This document shows, in pieces, positions 1 through 11,010 of a stretch of DNA of 64,000 nt. Under the pieces are notes generated by a model. The model made no database searches, was not told where the DNA came from, and was given only the letters and a program-made list of their open reading frames with translations. A program made the translations under genes and the position numbers. The DNA is from Chrysophaeum taylorii (lineage: Eukaryota; Sar; Pelagophyceae; Pelagomonadales; Pelagomonadaceae). The first letter of the stretch is position 1; each line of letters opens with the position of its first letter. Location: assembly GCA_029834535.1 (NCBI GenBank), contig JAQMWT010000127.1, forward strand, positions 62,001-126,000. Reading direction: 5' to 3'.

Positions 1-167
1 AAGTATGTTCTGTTGTTGTGTCCTCCCGACGACGCAGCGCAATTCAACGTCTTCCCGCAGGCAAGTATTGGCGCGTGCCCGAGTGAGGTGGGTGACGCAC
101 GCATAAACACGCCGCCGGATTTGAACGTGATGTTCTCTCGGGAGATATTCATTCCCCACTCGAGAGA

Positions 168-208
<41 letters not shown>

Positions 209-830
209 GAGATGGATGTGCCCCTCTCCAGTCTTCAGCATTTCGTCGACCCGCCGGCCGTCCTTTTTTGCGACGTATACGTTGTCGGGTGAGAGGGAGA
301 AAGGAGTGACGTGCGGGAGGTTTGGGCTACCGCGCCATCGGGCTGCCGCTTTTTCTGATTGGCGCCTCGGAACAAACCTGTTGTTGGGTACGACTCTGGG
401 CTTGAAAATGATGTTCTGCTAGGCCCAGCCGAGCTAGCTGGGAAGACCGAACACAGTTTCGGTGGTGGCAGGAGCACACATCACGCTGGTTACAAACTTT
501 TTTTTTTTGTAGGGTGTGGCGTTTATAACTAACGCTCATTATCTAGGACAACAGTTGTGTGGCTAGACAAGGGACGGTTCGTTTAGGTGCGGCGGTGATT
601 ATCGAGGATAATTTGCGGTTCATTGGGGAACTAGGGGGTGCTTGGTAAGCCCTGCTCGTTCGTCGGCGAGGTACAAAGTCGCCGCGCCGGGCCTCCAATT
701 TTATCAGGAAAACCTCGATTTCGGGAGATGTTGTCACATAAAAAACTCGCCTTTGATGGTTGCATCGCGACTGCTTCTCTTCCGACAACAACGACTGCGA
801 AGATGAGTATATGGACCGTCGGTCTCGTTG
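1..830. other. Left flank with CT microsatellite, no gene seen
   Basis: No convincing gene is visible. The clearest structure is a (CT)n microsatellite at about 172-205. Short open frames here are low complexity and lack recognisable motifs. It lies downstream of the minus-strand gene ending at 831, so part of it may be that gene's 3' UTR. Confidence 0.5.
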
Positions 831-2372
831 TCAAGACAGAGTTTGGGTGATCAAAGGACAAGCGACGAGTTCAAAGCGGTGGCCGTAGTTGATAGAATGT
901 TCCGTGCACGCTTGGGCGACGAGCGTGGCGAGGTTGATACCGGTCGGCGCGTACGTTGGGACATACGTGGGCACGTACGTCGGCGTCTCCGTCGGAGAAA
1001 AGTCGACCTCGACGACGTCGACGGTGAAAGTGTCGGTTAGCCCACAGGTGAAGTCAGCCGTCGTGAAAGTCTCGCGGGCATCTTCGTAGTCTTCGCAGAT
1101 CGAACCATCGGAAAAAGAGTCACTCAGCTGACTCTCGATGTCGCTGGCCACTGTGCTGGAAGAATCCGACGAGCTGACTGTGAATTGAAACTCGGACGTC
1201 GCCGCTGTCGCCGTGTCGGTTGGTGTATTCGAGTCTTCGAGCTTGCGCCGTTCGCGCATGAGTTTTCGGGTGAGGCCCTCGTCTTCGCAAAAATCTGTTT
1301 CGTCAGAATCCTCGGCGAATGTGACCTCGGACGACGTGGCGAGATCAGTGAGCGACTCACCATTAATAGTGACCGCCGCACCCAACACGCTCAAGTAGGC
1401 TGTTTTCTCATCGTCCGAATCGTCGAGGTCATCAAAGCTATCGACATAGCTGAGCCCCCCCGAGAAATGCGCCGGACAGACCGTCTGCGTGATCGTCGCG
1501 ACGAAGGTGGTTGAGACTGTCGGCGCCCGAGTCGGCGACATCGTCGGTGACGGTGACGGCGAAGGTGTCGGCGCCGCAACGTTGTCGTAGCTAAAGCTGA
1601 AGCTAAAGCTTCCAGTCTGCAATCGGCGAATTTCCTTTTCGATATCTTCTTCGGCTAACATGAGCTGCTCTTCTTCGTCTGTGTGGCGATGTAGCTCCTC
1701 GAGGAAACCCGTCCTCGGGCGTTGCGGCCACGTCGAAGACGGCTGCTCGCCGACTGCCGAGAACGTTGCAGTCGACTCCTCAACCAATTTAAGAGACCGC
1801 GCGGCAAGAACTTGGGCCGCATCGAGCGATGATCCAGTGGCGGAGCGCGAGGCACGAAGCACCTCCTGTAACGCTCCGTCGCGGATGGCCGCAAAGATGT
1901 CGGCCTTGACTTCGTCGAGCACGACTTCGGCAGCTGCCTCAGCTCGATGACCGCTCGCATCCACAGTCAGGGCGAAAGTAACCACCGATGCGGACGAGCT
2001 GTCGTCGACTTCAGACGCCTCGATCGCCTGCACCGCACGCGCCGACACGCTTTTGACGACTGTTGCGAGGGCCGTCTTGAAATCTGTGCGCGCCGCGACG
2101 TCCGCATTGAACTCATATGGGTCGACGTTGTCCAATGCCAACGACGACGTTACATCCACTGTCAACTCAACAAGGGACGACGACTCGGGCACGTACGACA
2201 TGCCACTCTCCAGCTCTAGATCACGAGTCACTGCCTCCTGCGCCCGTGCGTCTAAGAGCGAGCCCAGCGCGTCGCCCCACATCGGCAACGACGCTTCCTC
2301 TTTGTCGGCCGTGGACAATGCGAGACCGGTGACCATGTAAAAATATGCGAGGCAACTACGTCGAGCCGCCAT
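831..2372 (-). CDS. Secreted/cell-surface protein with Ser/Pro/Thr linkers, function unknown
   Basis: The 513-residue reading frame starts at a clean ATG (2372). The N-terminus (RR then CLAYFYMVTGLALSTA) looks like a short signal peptide, so the product probably enters the secretory pathway. Two acidic, Ser/Thr-rich modules, each with a beta-strand-like pattern (VELTVDVTSS, SEFQFTVSSS) and the second with several Cys, are separated by linkers of the type PTPSPSPSPTMSPTRAPT and PTETPTYVPTYVPTYAPTG. Such linkers are common in extracellular stramenopile proteins and are likely O-glycosylated. A short FSFSFSY stretch precedes the first linker. I recognise no enzymatic motif. The last 35 residues after the second linker could instead be intron or UTR read-through. 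The role is unknown; a wall or surface protein is an inference from composition. Confidence 0.65.
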   Translation of the reverse strand: MAARRSCLAYFYMVTGLALSTADKEEASLPMWGDALGSLLDARAQEAVTRDLELESGMSYVPESSSLVELTVDVTSSLALDNVDPYEFNADVAARTDFKTALATVVKSVSARAVQAIEASEVDDSSSASVVTFALTVDASGHRAEAAAEVVLDEVKADIFAAIRDGALQEVLRASRSATGSSLDAAQVLAARSLKLVEESTATFSAVGEQPSSTWPQRPRTGFLEELHRHTDEEEQLMLAEEDIEKEIRRLQTGSFSFSFSYDNVAAPTPSPSPSPTMSPTRAPTVSTTFVATITQTVCPAHFSGGLSYVDSFDDLDDSDDEKTAYLSVLGAAVTINGESLTDLATSSEVTFAEDSDETDFCEDEGLTRKLMRERRKLEDSNTPTDTATAATSEFQFTVSSSDSSSTVASDIESQLSDSFSDGSICEDYEDARETFTTADFTCGLTDTFTVDVVEVDFSPTETPTYVPTYVPTYAPTGINLATLVAQACTEHSINYGHRFELVACPLITQTLS

Positions 2373-3254
2373 GCTTCCCCGCGGCGACTCCCACCAATTG
2401 GGTCAAGAGCAGCGTTTCTCGCCTGCTCGCACCACCTCAAAATTTCAGCTACTCAATCCCACGTCCCTGTCTTTGAAAAATTACACTCGACGTCTGACGC
2501 ATCTCAAACGTATCTTCTCTATGTATCGCTACGGATAGTGACGTATCAAAGTTTTGTTGCTTTCTACCGAAAATTTGCCAGTATGTTTTCGACCCTATTT
2601 AGAACCCTATGATTTGCTACCGTTTCTTGAGCGGTGCTATTCAACTCCTCATAAATAAGACTTATTACTTACCAATTGTATTACCAATTTCAGAACGCAA
2701 GTTTCACAGGGGTATATATAGCCCCGGGCACTCGCACACACCAGGACCGGCATTCCTACCCTCCCTTGTGGTTATGGGCCCTTAAAGCGCTCGAGGTGGA
2801 TCGCGCGTTCGAATCCGCCCCACCGCTGCGCCGCAAGGAGTGTGTGAGTGCCTTCGAAGCAGTTGCCATCGCCAACTGCTGGAGCCCCGTCGTCTAGCAC
2901 AAACACTAGACCCCCCTCATCTGGGCGCTTTCACTTACCAGGACCGGGTGTTCATCTCCGACGCAGATGTTCATCTTAAGCAGATGGCGTCGTCGTCTGC
3001 TGGGTCCCCATCGTCTCGCATACACATACATGCTTGACTCGCCCCAGATGTTCACGTTTCACTATGATGGGGAAGCACAGGGGTATATATAGCCCCGGGC
3101 ACTCGCACACACCAGGACCGGCATTCCTACCCTACCTTTTGAGTTTGGGTAGATACAACCAAGAAAATTTTTGTTCCGGTCGCTATTTCCGGTCGCTAGT
3201 GTGTACCTCTAGACACACGAACTGACGAGAACATTTCCGAATCCAACTTGGCGG
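2373..3254. other. Intergenic region containing a TATA-bearing direct repeat
   Basis: No gene with recognisable motifs. Its notable content is a pair of about 63-bp direct repeats (2705-2767 and 3076-3138), listed separately, and a third partial match to the 'accaggaccgg' part near 2940. Open frames here are short and overlap these repeats. Confidence 0.5.
2705..3138. repeat. 63-bp direct repeat pair with TATATATA core
   Basis: Positions 2705-2767 and 3076-3138 are almost identical; one mismatch is seen near the end. Each contains GGGGTATATATAGCCCC, a near-palindrome around a TATA-like core, followed by a stretch ending in CATTCCTACCCT. The copies lie 371 bp apart. They could be terminal repeats of a small element, or a duplicated core promoter. 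The sequence between them is unrelated. Confidence 0.7.
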
Positions 3255-4115
3255 TTGAACCTGCTCGCGATGGACGTTAGCTCGTTGCTCGCAACACACA
3301 AGCCGCTGACGATTGGGCTCTCGCAGCGCAACAGAGCGCGAACTTTCAAGGTCTGTGCTCAAGATTGGGAGTTGGTCAACTCCTCAAACCTCCCTTGGAT
3401 CGCTGGTAAGATGCTGAAGGACGAGTCGAGGCGCGAGAATGATCCAGATGAGCATAAGGCGATGCTCGATGAGGGGAAGACTCTGTGCCCGTTGAGCCCA
3501 AGTGATCGCTGGATTGATCGCCCGCAGACAGCGACGCCCGGGTGTATGCGGTCGCGAGGAGCCGATGTCAGGACGCGTGCCCGACCAAGCACTTCCCGGA
3601 TTCGTGCTAGACGACATACGTATGAAGGGAGCCTTCAATCTTGTAGAGACCAGCCAGAAATTGACAACACGATCCCAACTACGAAGAACTACAAAGATTC
3701 AGAAAACAGTCTAGGGTCGCGGCACAATATGTCCAACGCAAGTCTATTGGCACTTCGCAACGCGTGCGATTCTCGGACGATGGCGGAAAATATAAAGTGT
3801 CGGGACGGACGCGTAATTTGTGCAGCTTCTCCTGGCCGATCCTCCCTTGCTGTCGGTTTTGCTCGTGCATCGAATCTTACCAAGCTCAAACCAGTCAGGC
3901 CGCCTCCAGCTCGGCGCACGACGAGAGACCAAGCACGCCGCGTTTTTCACCCTCAAAATCCGGAAAATGCAAAGGAATTTGATCCCTGTGTCACAAGGCC
4001 GCATATCGTCTATGCTACCTCCAAATCGAGGAAGTTCGGCTGTTCACACAGGAGTGTCGCGGCGCTACACGCCACAGGCCTCGCATCTGCGGCAGTAGTG
4101 AAATGCGCAATATGA
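3255..4115 (+). CDS. Doubtful hypothetical ORF
   Basis: An open frame of 286 codons lies in otherwise non-coding sequence downstream of the TATA-bearing repeat. The first 85 residues look protein-like, with mixed charge and SNLPWIAGKMLKDESRREND followed by KTLCPLSPSD. The rest is Arg/Ser-rich and looks like out-of-frame reading. Another frame between about 3540 and 3714 looks more protein-like there, so a frameshift or intron near 3510-3550 is possible. I recognise no family. It could be a decayed element ORF or a chance open frame. Confidence 0.25.
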   Translation: MNLLAMDVSSLLATHKPLTIGLSQRNRARTFKVCAQDWELVNSSNLPWIAGKMLKDESRRENDPDEHKAMLDEGKTLCPLSPSDRWIDRPQTATPGCMRSRGADVRTRARPSTSRIRARRHTYEGSLQSCRDQPEIDNTIPTTKNYKDSENSLGSRHNMSNASLLALRNACDSRTMAENIKCRDGRVICAASPGRSSLAVGFARASNLTKLKPVRPPPARRTTRDQARRVFHPQNPENAKEFDPCVTRPHIVYATSKSRKFGCSHRSVAALHATGLASAAVVKCAI

Positions 4116-4296
4116 TGAGACGCGCGGTGGATCAACAGGCGCCATTATGCTCACATGAGCAAATCAGACAGTCAAAGAGATGTCTGGTGCTCTGTGGTGG
4201 AACCTAGTATAGATATCTATCACGAACCAAACCGCGGGGGTGTGTTTTGTTTTATAATTTGTCTAGAATAAGTGGTCGTAAGTGTGCTGGGGCCGC

Positions 4297-7200
4297 TCAT
4301 GAAGCCGGGACGAGCTGGCGCTGCGGTGATGTTTGGCTGGGTTCGGTCGTTGGTGCCGCCGGCAAGGACGGCTTAGGAGGCGTGCGCGCTTGCAGCTTAC
4401 CGGCGCTCGTGGCGTCGTCATCGTCTCGTTTGAGTTTCGGGAACAAGATAGTGGGAAACTTTTGGCTCACAACCTCGAACTCAGCTCGGGACAAAGTGCC
4501 ATCACCGTCGCGATCGGCTTGCCTCATAATAGTTTCGCACTTTTTTTGGACAGACGTTGCGCTCTGCATGTGATTAGCCATGAGAATACCTTTGAGCTCG
4601 CCGATTGAGAGGAAACCTGGGGTGGTAGTGAAAAGGATCAACGATGTCGTAATGGCTAGGAAAGTGCGCTTACCACTGCGATCTTCATCGTAGAGGTCAA
4701 AGACGAGCTCGACCCGTTCTTCGTGCGACATGTCGACCCAGTTGCACATACCAAGGATGAACTCTTTCATGTCGAGAGAATTTTCATTGTCCGGGTCAAA
4801 AAGGCTAAAGAGGAGGTGAGTCTCGCCAGTCTCCTCGATGTTGAGGACTTTGCAGTAGGCCTCAAAGTTGATGCGGTTGTCGGTCTTGGCGTCACTCGAA
4901 AGGTGCTTGTAGCGCTGGAAGGCGAGTTTGACCTCGGAAGCTCCAAACCCGTTCTCATCGACAAACTGTGAAAGCATGGCGCGCTTCTTGTTGCGGACTT
5001 TGAGCTCCTTTTGACGGTCGTGGGCCTTGGCGTTGAGCGCGCCCGTCTTTGACGCGGGATCTTGATCGACGTCACTACGCTCAAGGAAGTTAGTGTGGGC
5101 GGGATCGGGGTCGGTCACAATGTCGTAGAACTCCCTATAGCTGATCTGACCATCGCCGTCGCTGTCGACCATCTTGATCATCATGTCGACTTCTTCGTCG
5201 GTGATTAGTTCGCCCATGCAGACGAGGACGTGGCGGATCTCGGCGGCACCAATGTAGTGGTTCTTGTCGAGATCAATAAAATGAAAGGCGGCTTCGATCT
5301 GCGCGTCGGTGAACTCGTCTGTCCGACCGCGCGGTGGTTTGGCGCGGTCCAAGACATTGTCGGCGAGCTCAACGGCGTTCGTGTCGTCGTTTCCCTTCGC
5401 AGCCCGCTTCGCTTTCTCTTCGGCATCGAGCTGCTTGAGCTCCTCGCGCATCTTGTTGACGCGGTCGCTATGGTCGAACGAATCGAGACCAGGCCGGTGC
5501 TGGGGATAGCGCACGCCCTCGGGGCCGTCGAACTCTAGGACGACGTGAACATCACCGGTGTCTTTTGGGTTGCCGAACTCGGCAGCCTTGCGTATCGTGA
5601 CCCACTCGTCAACGATGCCCTTCTTGAAGACTGGTAACAATGAGAGCGTCGCCTCGCCGATGAGGTCGTCTTTCGTCACGACGTCGTGGTCAAAGCACTC
5701 GATTCTGAGCTCGTGCTGGTCTACGACGTCGACGAAGAGCGACTCGTTCCACTCGGGTTCTTTGCCGCCGTCCTGGTCGACGTGGGTGCGTTGCGTGCTT
5801 GTCCAGCACTGACCCTCCAGCGAGAAGACAACATACGGATCCTGGCGACCGCCGGCTTCGAAGCCGGCGAGACCTCCGCGAAGATTTTTTGCCGACAAAC
5901 ACCGGATAGTCAGCCGTCCCGCGGGCAAAAAAGCAATTTTCATTAGCAATTCGCCGTGGGTCGGTCGCAGGTCGCCGTCGTTATTGACGGGGCGGTCGCC
6001 GCCGTAGAGCTCGTAGACGCGCTCTTTGGCGTTGCTGGGCTCAATGTCCATGTAAGGAAGGAGCGACAAGCTGCACTGACCAATGAGATCGTCCGTTCCC
6101 ACGTCTTCGTCGTAAACCTGGACCAGCAAATCCTCGGTCCAGGCACCCTTGTCCACCCAGAGCTCGACCTGTTCTTCGCCAAACGACGGCTCGGTGCCGC
6201 CGTCCTCGTGCGTCACCGACCGCTTCGTAACCTCTCCCAAGGTGAACTTGACGTAGGGATCTTGCTTGCCCACGGTGTCCATGTTCTTGAGGTGGCGGCC
6301 CTCGTAAAGCGTGAAGACGACCATGCCTATAAGAGCGGGCTCGAAAACAAACTCGAGCCGGAGGCCGCTGTCGGTCGCCTTGTCGACTTCCCCGGTCGCT
6401 GGGTTCGTCACCCTCAGTGGTAGCGTCTCGATGCCTGGTGGTGGCTCGACCATGAGCCTTAGAATCGACGTCTCGGTCGACGCGACGAGATCATCGGACC
6501 ACGCGTTCTCGTCCCAGAGTTCGACAGCCAGCACGATGTCGCCGCCACTAACAAACTCCGACGGCTCGACCAAATCAAAGGTCACGATCTCCTCGTCGAA
6601 AAACACGTGGGCGCCGCTCCGCTTGTGGACTTGGGTCTTCTTGCGCGGTGCCTTCTTGTGCTTGCCCAGCGTGAAACGCAGGTAAGCGTCAATCTTCGTG
6701 CGCTCGGGCGGCTTGCCGTACCTGTGCACGTTAAGACCCTCGACGCACGTCACGCGAAGTCGCCCCGGTTTGAGGCTTCGACGCACGTCAACCTCCGCTG
6801 GCGGCTCGAACCCACCAGAGCCGGGGGGCCTCGGCGCTGCAAGCCGCGGCGGTTTATCGTCGGTCGGTGGCGGCGGTACGCCGCAATTCGGCGGCGGGTC
6901 TGTGGGCGGCGGCGGGGCGAACCCCTTGGGCGGCTCGCCCACGGGCTCTGGCGGGGGGGGTGTGTCATCGTCATCATCATCTTCGTCGTCGTCGTCGCGG
7001 GGCGCGGGCGCTCGCGGAGGCGCCGGACGCACGGCGACGACGTGCGCTCCTCCGGGGCCCTGGCCTGGAGGCGGGCCCCGCGGGGGGCGTCGGCCCTTCG
7101 GCGCGCCCTTGACGCTCTCCACTTCGGTATTCTGCGACGTCGGCCCGGCTCGTGAGCGCTGCGGCGGTGGCGCGGCGCGAGGCGGCGGCTTTCCGGGCGG

Positions 7201-7689
7201 CGCGCCGGGCGGCGGCCGATACGGCGGCGCCGCGCGCTCTTCGCGTGTGGGCTTGACTTCGACGACTCGTCCCTCGGGCTTGGCCTCGTCCACGGGCGGC
7301 GGCCTGGGCTCCACCACTGCGTCTTTTTCCTGTTGCGTGGATTTGGCTGCACTCTGCGTCTGCAAGGAGCCGGGGGCTGGCAGCGCTGGCGCGGCGCGTC
7401 CGCCCGTTTTGGCTTCGGCCCGTTTTGGCGGAGGCGGTCGTCCAGGAGCAACCACCTTCGCCGGCGCCTCGCTGGGCCTCTCGACCGTCGGTTTCTTGAC
7501 CACAAGCTCGCGTCGTGCATTTTCCGGCGGCGGCTCCGACGGGGGTGGCCGCTTGCGTCCTTGGGCCGTTAGCGCTGGGGGTGGACCCGGCGGCGGACCC
7601 GGCGGCGGACGAGCGCCTTGCCGAGGTACCTCCTGAGGCGTCGCCTTCGCGGGGGGCGGATCGTAATCGGGTCTTCGTGGTCGTTCCAT
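4297..7689 (-). CDS. Proline-rich protein with three C2 domains and C-terminal EF-hands
   Basis: The frame reads 1,130 residues from ATG 7689. Residues 1 to about 300 are Pro-rich and disordered, with an acidic [11 protein letters not shown] run. Three C2 modules follow (about 308-415, 450-555 and 590-700), the second and third showing the G-x-Q/R-DPYV-x-F signature and D-x-D loops ([25 protein letters not shown]). Paired EF-hands follow: [36 protein letters not shown], a fourth broken by the intron, and [13 protein letters not shown] 57-nt GT-AG intron (4617-4673) is in frame and stop-free. Removing it joins DEDRSG to FLSIGEL and restores a canonical EF-hand, giving about 1,111 residues. C2 and EF-hand domains bind Ca2+; C2 domains usually bind phospholipid. 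The likely role is Ca2+-dependent membrane or cytoskeletal scaffolding, but the exact orthology is unknown. Confidence 0.88.
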   Translation of the reverse strand: MERPRRPDYDPPPAKATPQEVPRQGARPPPGPPPGPPPALTAQGRKRPPPSEPPPENARRELVVKKPTVERPSEAPAKVVAPGRPPPPKRAEAKTGGRAAPALPAPGSLQTQSAAKSTQQEKDAVVEPRPPPVDEAKPEGRVVEVKPTREERAAPPYRPPPGAPPGKPPPRAAPPPQRSRAGPTSQNTEVESVKGAPKGRRPPRGPPPGQGPGGAHVVAVRPAPPRAPAPRDDDDEDDDDDDTPPPPEPVGEPPKGFAPPPPTDPPPNCGVPPPPTDDKPPRLAAPRPPGSGGFEPPAEVDVRRSLKPGRLRVTCVEGLNVHRYGKPPERTKIDAYLRFTLGKHKKAPRKKTQVHKRSGAHVFFDEEIVTFDLVEPSEFVSGGDIVLAVELWDENAWSDDLVASTETSILRLMVEPPPGIETLPLRVTNPATGEVDKATDSGLRLEFVFEPALIGMVVFTLYEGRHLKNMDTVGKQDPYVKFTLGEVTKRSVTHEDGGTEPSFGEEQVELWVDKGAWTEDLLVQVYDEDVGTDDLIGQCSLSLLPYMDIEPSNAKERVYELYGGDRPVNNDGDLRPTHGELLMKIAFLPAGRLTIRCLSAKNLRGGLAGFEAGGRQDPYVVFSLEGQCWTSTQRTHVDQDGGKEPEWNESLFVDVVDQHELRIECFDHDVVTKDDLIGEATLSLLPVFKKGIVDEWVTIRKAAEFGNPKDTGDVHVVLEFDGPEGVRYPQHRPGLDSFDHSDRVNKMREELKQLDAEEKAKRAAKGNDDTNAVELADNVLDRAKPPRGRTDEFTDAQIEAAFHFIDLDKNHYIGAAEIRHVLVCMGELITDEEVDMMIKMVDSDGDGQISYREFYDIVTDPDPAHTNFLERSDVDQDPASKTGALNAKAHDRQKELKVRNKKRAMLSQFVDENGFGASEVKLAFQRYKHLSSDAKTDNRINFEAYCKVLNIEETGETHLLFSLFDPDNENSLDMKEFILGMCNWVDMSHEERVELVFDLYDEDRSGKRTFLAITTSLILFTTTPGFLSIGELKGILMANHMQSATSVQKKCETIMRQADRDGDGTLSRAEFEVVSQKFPTILFPKLKRDDDDATSAGKLQARTPPKPSLPAAPTTEPSQTSPQRQLVPAS
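4617..4673 (-). other. 57-nt in-frame intron in the C2/EF-hand gene
   Basis: On the minus strand the segment begins GTAAGCG and ends CACCCCAG. It is exactly 19 codons long with no stop. Its translation is hydrophobic and splits an EF-hand calcium loop, which is perfect once the segment is removed. This is strong sequence evidence for splicing. Confidence 0.85.
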
Positions 7690-8073
7690 CGCCCGGATTC
7701 TTTGGCTTCATAAGTTGTTGAAGTTTGTAACCACCGCCACAACGGCCTCTTCGACAACGTAGTAGGCAGGGCCATGCGCTGACGCGTGTTGACACACCAG
7801 CGCGAGAGCTAACGATGCCCACCTACACCAAACTCGAACAACATCCAGACAACGCGCCGAGGTACTCGCGCTGAAGGGGAAAGACCTGCGGAATCTCCAC
7901 ATACGTATTATAGGGAGGGACCGGCCGCGAAAAGCGACGAATGCCATAAATGTCGAAGTGTGCATACGGGTGTAAGTTGAAACGGACGCGCTGTTTCTCG
8001 AGCGGTCAGAGAGACTCACGTGAATGAAGCCTGCGGTGGTAGTACTTACGTCCCGCGTGCCCCGAGAACACAT
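7690..8073. other. Intergenic spacer between two minus-strand genes
   Basis: About 380 bp without a supported gene. It should hold the promoter/5' UTR of the C2/EF-hand gene and the 3' end of the next gene. I see no clear TATA box or repeat. Confidence 0.5.
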
Positions 8074-8523
8074 TCATCTCGAGGTCGTGCCAGCAGCGAG
8101 CAGGCGAGCAAGCTTTTTCTCTGTGGCAGCGCGGCCCAGCTCCGTCGCATCGGCGCGCTTAGACTGCAGCTGGAACTTGCCTCCAGTGAACTTGAACTTG
8201 TTGACCACTCTCTTAACCACGTAGGCACGCTCGCTGTCGAGACGTAGTATATCGCCGCACCCAAGCCGCGGGGGGAGCGCAAAGACGCCGATCATCTTCC
8301 GAGGCGGCGACGTGTCGTAGACTTCGTAGGGATATCGCTCCTCCGAATCTTTGCGACCTTTGGTAAAGAATTCGACGTCTCGCGTCTCCTCGTCTTGCCC
8401 GTCAAAAGGCGACGACGATCGTACACCCGAGCGAGACTCCCGCCAGCGTCGTGGTGGCAGCGGCGCTAGTGGCTGCAACGCAGCGGCGACGGAAAGCAAG
8501 ATCAACACGAGCTGGGGAGCCAT
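8074..8523 (-). CDS. Small, probably plastid-targeted conserved protein, function unknown
   Basis: I chose ATG 8523 (149 residues) rather than the upstream ATG at 8559. Starting there places a clean signal-peptide core, MAPQLVLILLSVAAALQPL, at the N-terminus, followed by a basic Ser/Arg-rich stretch. That layout is typical of the bipartite leader for secondary plastids, although a canonical ASAF-type Phe is not seen (AALQP). The mature part has a beta-rich core (CGDILRLDSERAYVVKRV then KFKFTGGKFQLQSKR) followed by a basic helix ending ATEKKLARLL. It resembles small plastid proteins of unknown function in photosynthetic eukaryotes, but I cannot name the family. The stop is TGA at 8074-8076. 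Confidence 0.65.
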   Translation of the reverse strand: MAPQLVLILLSVAAALQPLAPLPPRRWRESRSGVRSSSPFDGQDEETRDVEFFTKGRKDSEERYPYEVYDTSPPRKMIGVFALPPRLGCGDILRLDSERAYVVKRVVNKFKFTGGKFQLQSKRADATELGRAATEKKLARLLAAGTTSR

Positions 8524-8724
8524 GAGAACGCGTTGATCGATCCGATGACGTGGTCGCACTTTCGACGCCGCCGCCTGTTTCTTACGCTGACCCTACCTAG
8601 GTAACGACCAAGAGGCAAACGGGGGTTGGAGGTCGCGATGCGGCACTCGACATTCCTCGGTGCTCTGTAGCCCATATATACCACGAACTAAAAGGGGGCG
8701 AGCAGAGAAACATGGCCATTAGCC

Positions 8725-9909
8725 TCAGTTCCACTCGGGACTGCAGACGCAAAACTGGCGACGAAATTTGAGACAACACGGGCAGTGGCTCGCGCGGTAG
8801 GCGCGCCAGCTCCGCATCCACATGATGAGGACGTGTCGCTCGCCCGACGTGACGTCGAGAACTTCGTGGAAGTGGTTGCCGAGGTGAATAACGGCGCGAC
8901 CGCGGCGGTGCTGGTACGAGTACTCGTTCGGGCACGGGAGTTCGTAGGCGATTGTGGTCGTCTCGGTAGAGCGGAGGCCGTGGAAGCGCAGCGCGCCGCC
9001 CGTAAATCCGTTGCTGAGGCAGACGTTAATGGTGACCTCGGCGTCGTCGACGTGGGGCACGAGGGCGCGTCGCGTGATACCGTGTTCGGGTATCTCGGAC
9101 GGACCGTAGCCGACGACGTACGCGTGAGACGTGTCGACGTCACCGACGACGTCGTCGCGCGTTCCTTGCGAGCCGTAGAGAAGCTTAGACAGGGGCTTTG
9201 CGAAGGTGTCGAAAAGAAAGGCCTCGAACGATTCGAGGCCGGCATCGACGAGCTGCGCTCGCTCGCGGAGAACACCTCCGGGTAGCTGGCCGCGCTCGGA
9301 GATCCACGCATCGCGGTACCGCGAATAGCTCGCCATCTCCGCACTCAGCCGTTGGCAGCAGTCGGCCGTGAGAAGCTCGAACGAATACACGCCGGCCACC
9401 TCCTCGACGACGCCAAGCGCCGCTCGCACGCGCTCCCGTATCTCGTCCGACGGCTTAGCCGTCATCAGTCGCGCTGCCTCGACCGCACGCGGAGTCAACA
9501 CGTCTTCCACTTTGGGCGCGCGGAGCTTGGGATGAAGCGGCTCATACGCAGCGACGTACGCGTCGCGTTCGCGCAACGCCTCGCGCGCGGTGCGCGCCGC
9601 GCGCAGCTTCGCATCGAGCAGCTCGATCGCCTCGTCGATCTGGCTCGCAGGCCACTTGTACAGATACTGTGGGTACTGGTCGAGACCGTACACCGTGTGC
9701 ATCAAGAACGACATCTCGTACGGCGCTTTCTGCTGGAGCGCCTTGGCGTTGATGTGGGCGCCTGCCGCGCCCTGCGCTCCCTCGGCCTCGCGACCTGCCG
9801 TCCAATCGGACGCCTCCCGCGGGTCGGCGGTCATGTCGGCTGTCATCGCCTCGACGGGATCCATAAGCACCTTGCGAGGCGACAGCGGCCAACTCACCAA
9901 CCGAGCCAT
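8725..9909 (-). CDS. 2-oxoglutarate/Fe(II) dioxygenase, OGFOD2/prolyl-4-hydroxylase-like
   Basis: The protein is 394 residues from ATG 9909. The N-terminal half contains YEPLHPKLRAPKVEDVLTPR, then a helical segment and VEEVAGVYSFELLTADCCQ, the layout seen before the catalytic domain in OGFOD2-type proteins. The C-terminal catalytic jelly roll shows H-x-D (LVPHVDDAEVTINVCLS), the glycine turn GFTGGALRFHGL, and the distal iron-binding His plus 2-oxoglutarate-binding Arg in GNHFHEVLDVTSGERHVL. The family uses Fe(II), O2 and 2-oxoglutarate to hydroxylate a substrate, often a proline or lysine side chain; the substrate of OGFOD2-like members is not established. The last 20 residues are Cys-rich (CPCCLKF, CVC). 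No targeting peptide is evident, so a cytosolic or nuclear site is plausible. Confidence 0.85.
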   Translation of the reverse strand: MARLVSWPLSPRKVLMDPVEAMTADMTADPREASDWTAGREAEGAQGAAGAHINAKALQQKAPYEMSFLMHTVYGLDQYPQYLYKWPASQIDEAIELLDAKLRAARTAREALRERDAYVAAYEPLHPKLRAPKVEDVLTPRAVEAARLMTAKPSDEIRERVRAALGVVEEVAGVYSFELLTADCCQRLSAEMASYSRYRDAWISERGQLPGGVLRERAQLVDAGLESFEAFLFDTFAKPLSKLLYGSQGTRDDVVGDVDTSHAYVVGYGPSEIPEHGITRRALVPHVDDAEVTINVCLSNGFTGGALRFHGLRSTETTTIAYELPCPNEYSYQHRRGRAVIHLGNHFHEVLDVTSGERHVLIMWMRSWRAYRASHCPCCLKFRRQFCVCSPEWN

Positions 9910-11010
9910 CTTACCTCGAACAAAGCAATGCGATGGACATCACCTCGACGGTACCCTCCTTGTCCCAGAAGGCGGACCTCCAGCAGGAAGAGACTTCACC
10001 AACTCTTGTAGTGACGTGGAAAAAACAAAGATCCACGTCAGGTTGGCCAAAATTGCGTCAGATGGACGCAGATTGACTAGCAGATTGACGAACAACTCCT
10101 AGCTCAAAAGCATGTTGCTTTCCCGCCCGCGCCTTCGCCGTCGTTGACTTTTACTCCGCTGACCACCACATAGGTCTTCCTTTGACCAGCGTAGGTCCAC
10201 CGTTCCTCCCTTAAAAACCTAGTTAAGACAGACGACACGACGTGTACAATGTCATTTTTTTCTCCTTGACCTCATCTCTCTCGTTGCTTAAAGCTTAGCC
10301 GAGATCATGATGATTGGCGACGGATGCGTGCCCGCAATGTCGCCGATGCATCATACTCTGCACAACGTTGACGCGCCTCTTTCGCACCCTCAACATCACC
10401 ATGCTGCCTCGCCTATTGCCCACGCACCCTCGAGCCGTCCTCGATACGTGCCATGCACGCGCAGAGAACCGGTCATCTGCGGAGCTGCTTAATGGTCAGA
10501 GTGAGCTCTGGCGATTGTTGGCTCTGAGCCATGGGCCTCCTTAACATTCCTCCGAGCCACTCTCCCGCCCAGCCTATTTTCCTTATCGTCCGTTGCGTCA
10601 TCCCACCTCATCGTGCCCACCTGCTCCATTCTCATTCCTCTGCGTCTATGTGAGCGCCGTCGTCGTAAACTCCCCCTTGGGCCGGCCATCTTACTCCTAA
10701 GTTACTCCTTTGTTTGGTCCTGTCCCTCCATCGTCTCCTACCTGCTTCGTCGTATTCCTGCCCTCATTATCGACCACGAACCGGAACAAGCAGAAAACCA
10801 GAAGAAAAAAAGTGAAACGCTTCGCTTTTACTACAAGGTCGGAAGATGAGATCGGCGTGGCGGAAACACAACATAAGAATTGTAAGGGAGTTAAGAGTTG
10901 AGTCGCATCGTTGACGACGCGCGCTCGCAGGAAACCCGGCCGACGGGAGCGCGCGGCGTTAGACAGCGCGAGAGCCCAGGCGCGGTGGTGGAGACGGTGA
11001 CACACAGCGT
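9910..11010. other. 1.1-kb intergenic region
   Basis: No supported gene. It lies between the start of the dioxygenase gene and the stop of the EF-G gene, both on the minus strand, so it should contain the dioxygenase promoter and the EF-G 3' UTR. Short frames here are low in recognisable motifs. I see no repeats. Confidence 0.5.

Noticed and set aside
2795-2835. B-box-like GCGTTCGAATCCGCC suggesting a tRNA gene or tRNA-derived repeat
   Set aside because: I could not fold acceptor, D and anticodon arms around it, and the T stem has mismatches; a lone B-box-like string is not enough.
6698-7636. Plus-strand 312-codon open frame, Gly-rich
   Set aside because: It is the antisense shadow of the proline-rich N-terminus of the C2/EF-hand gene; low complexity and no motifs.
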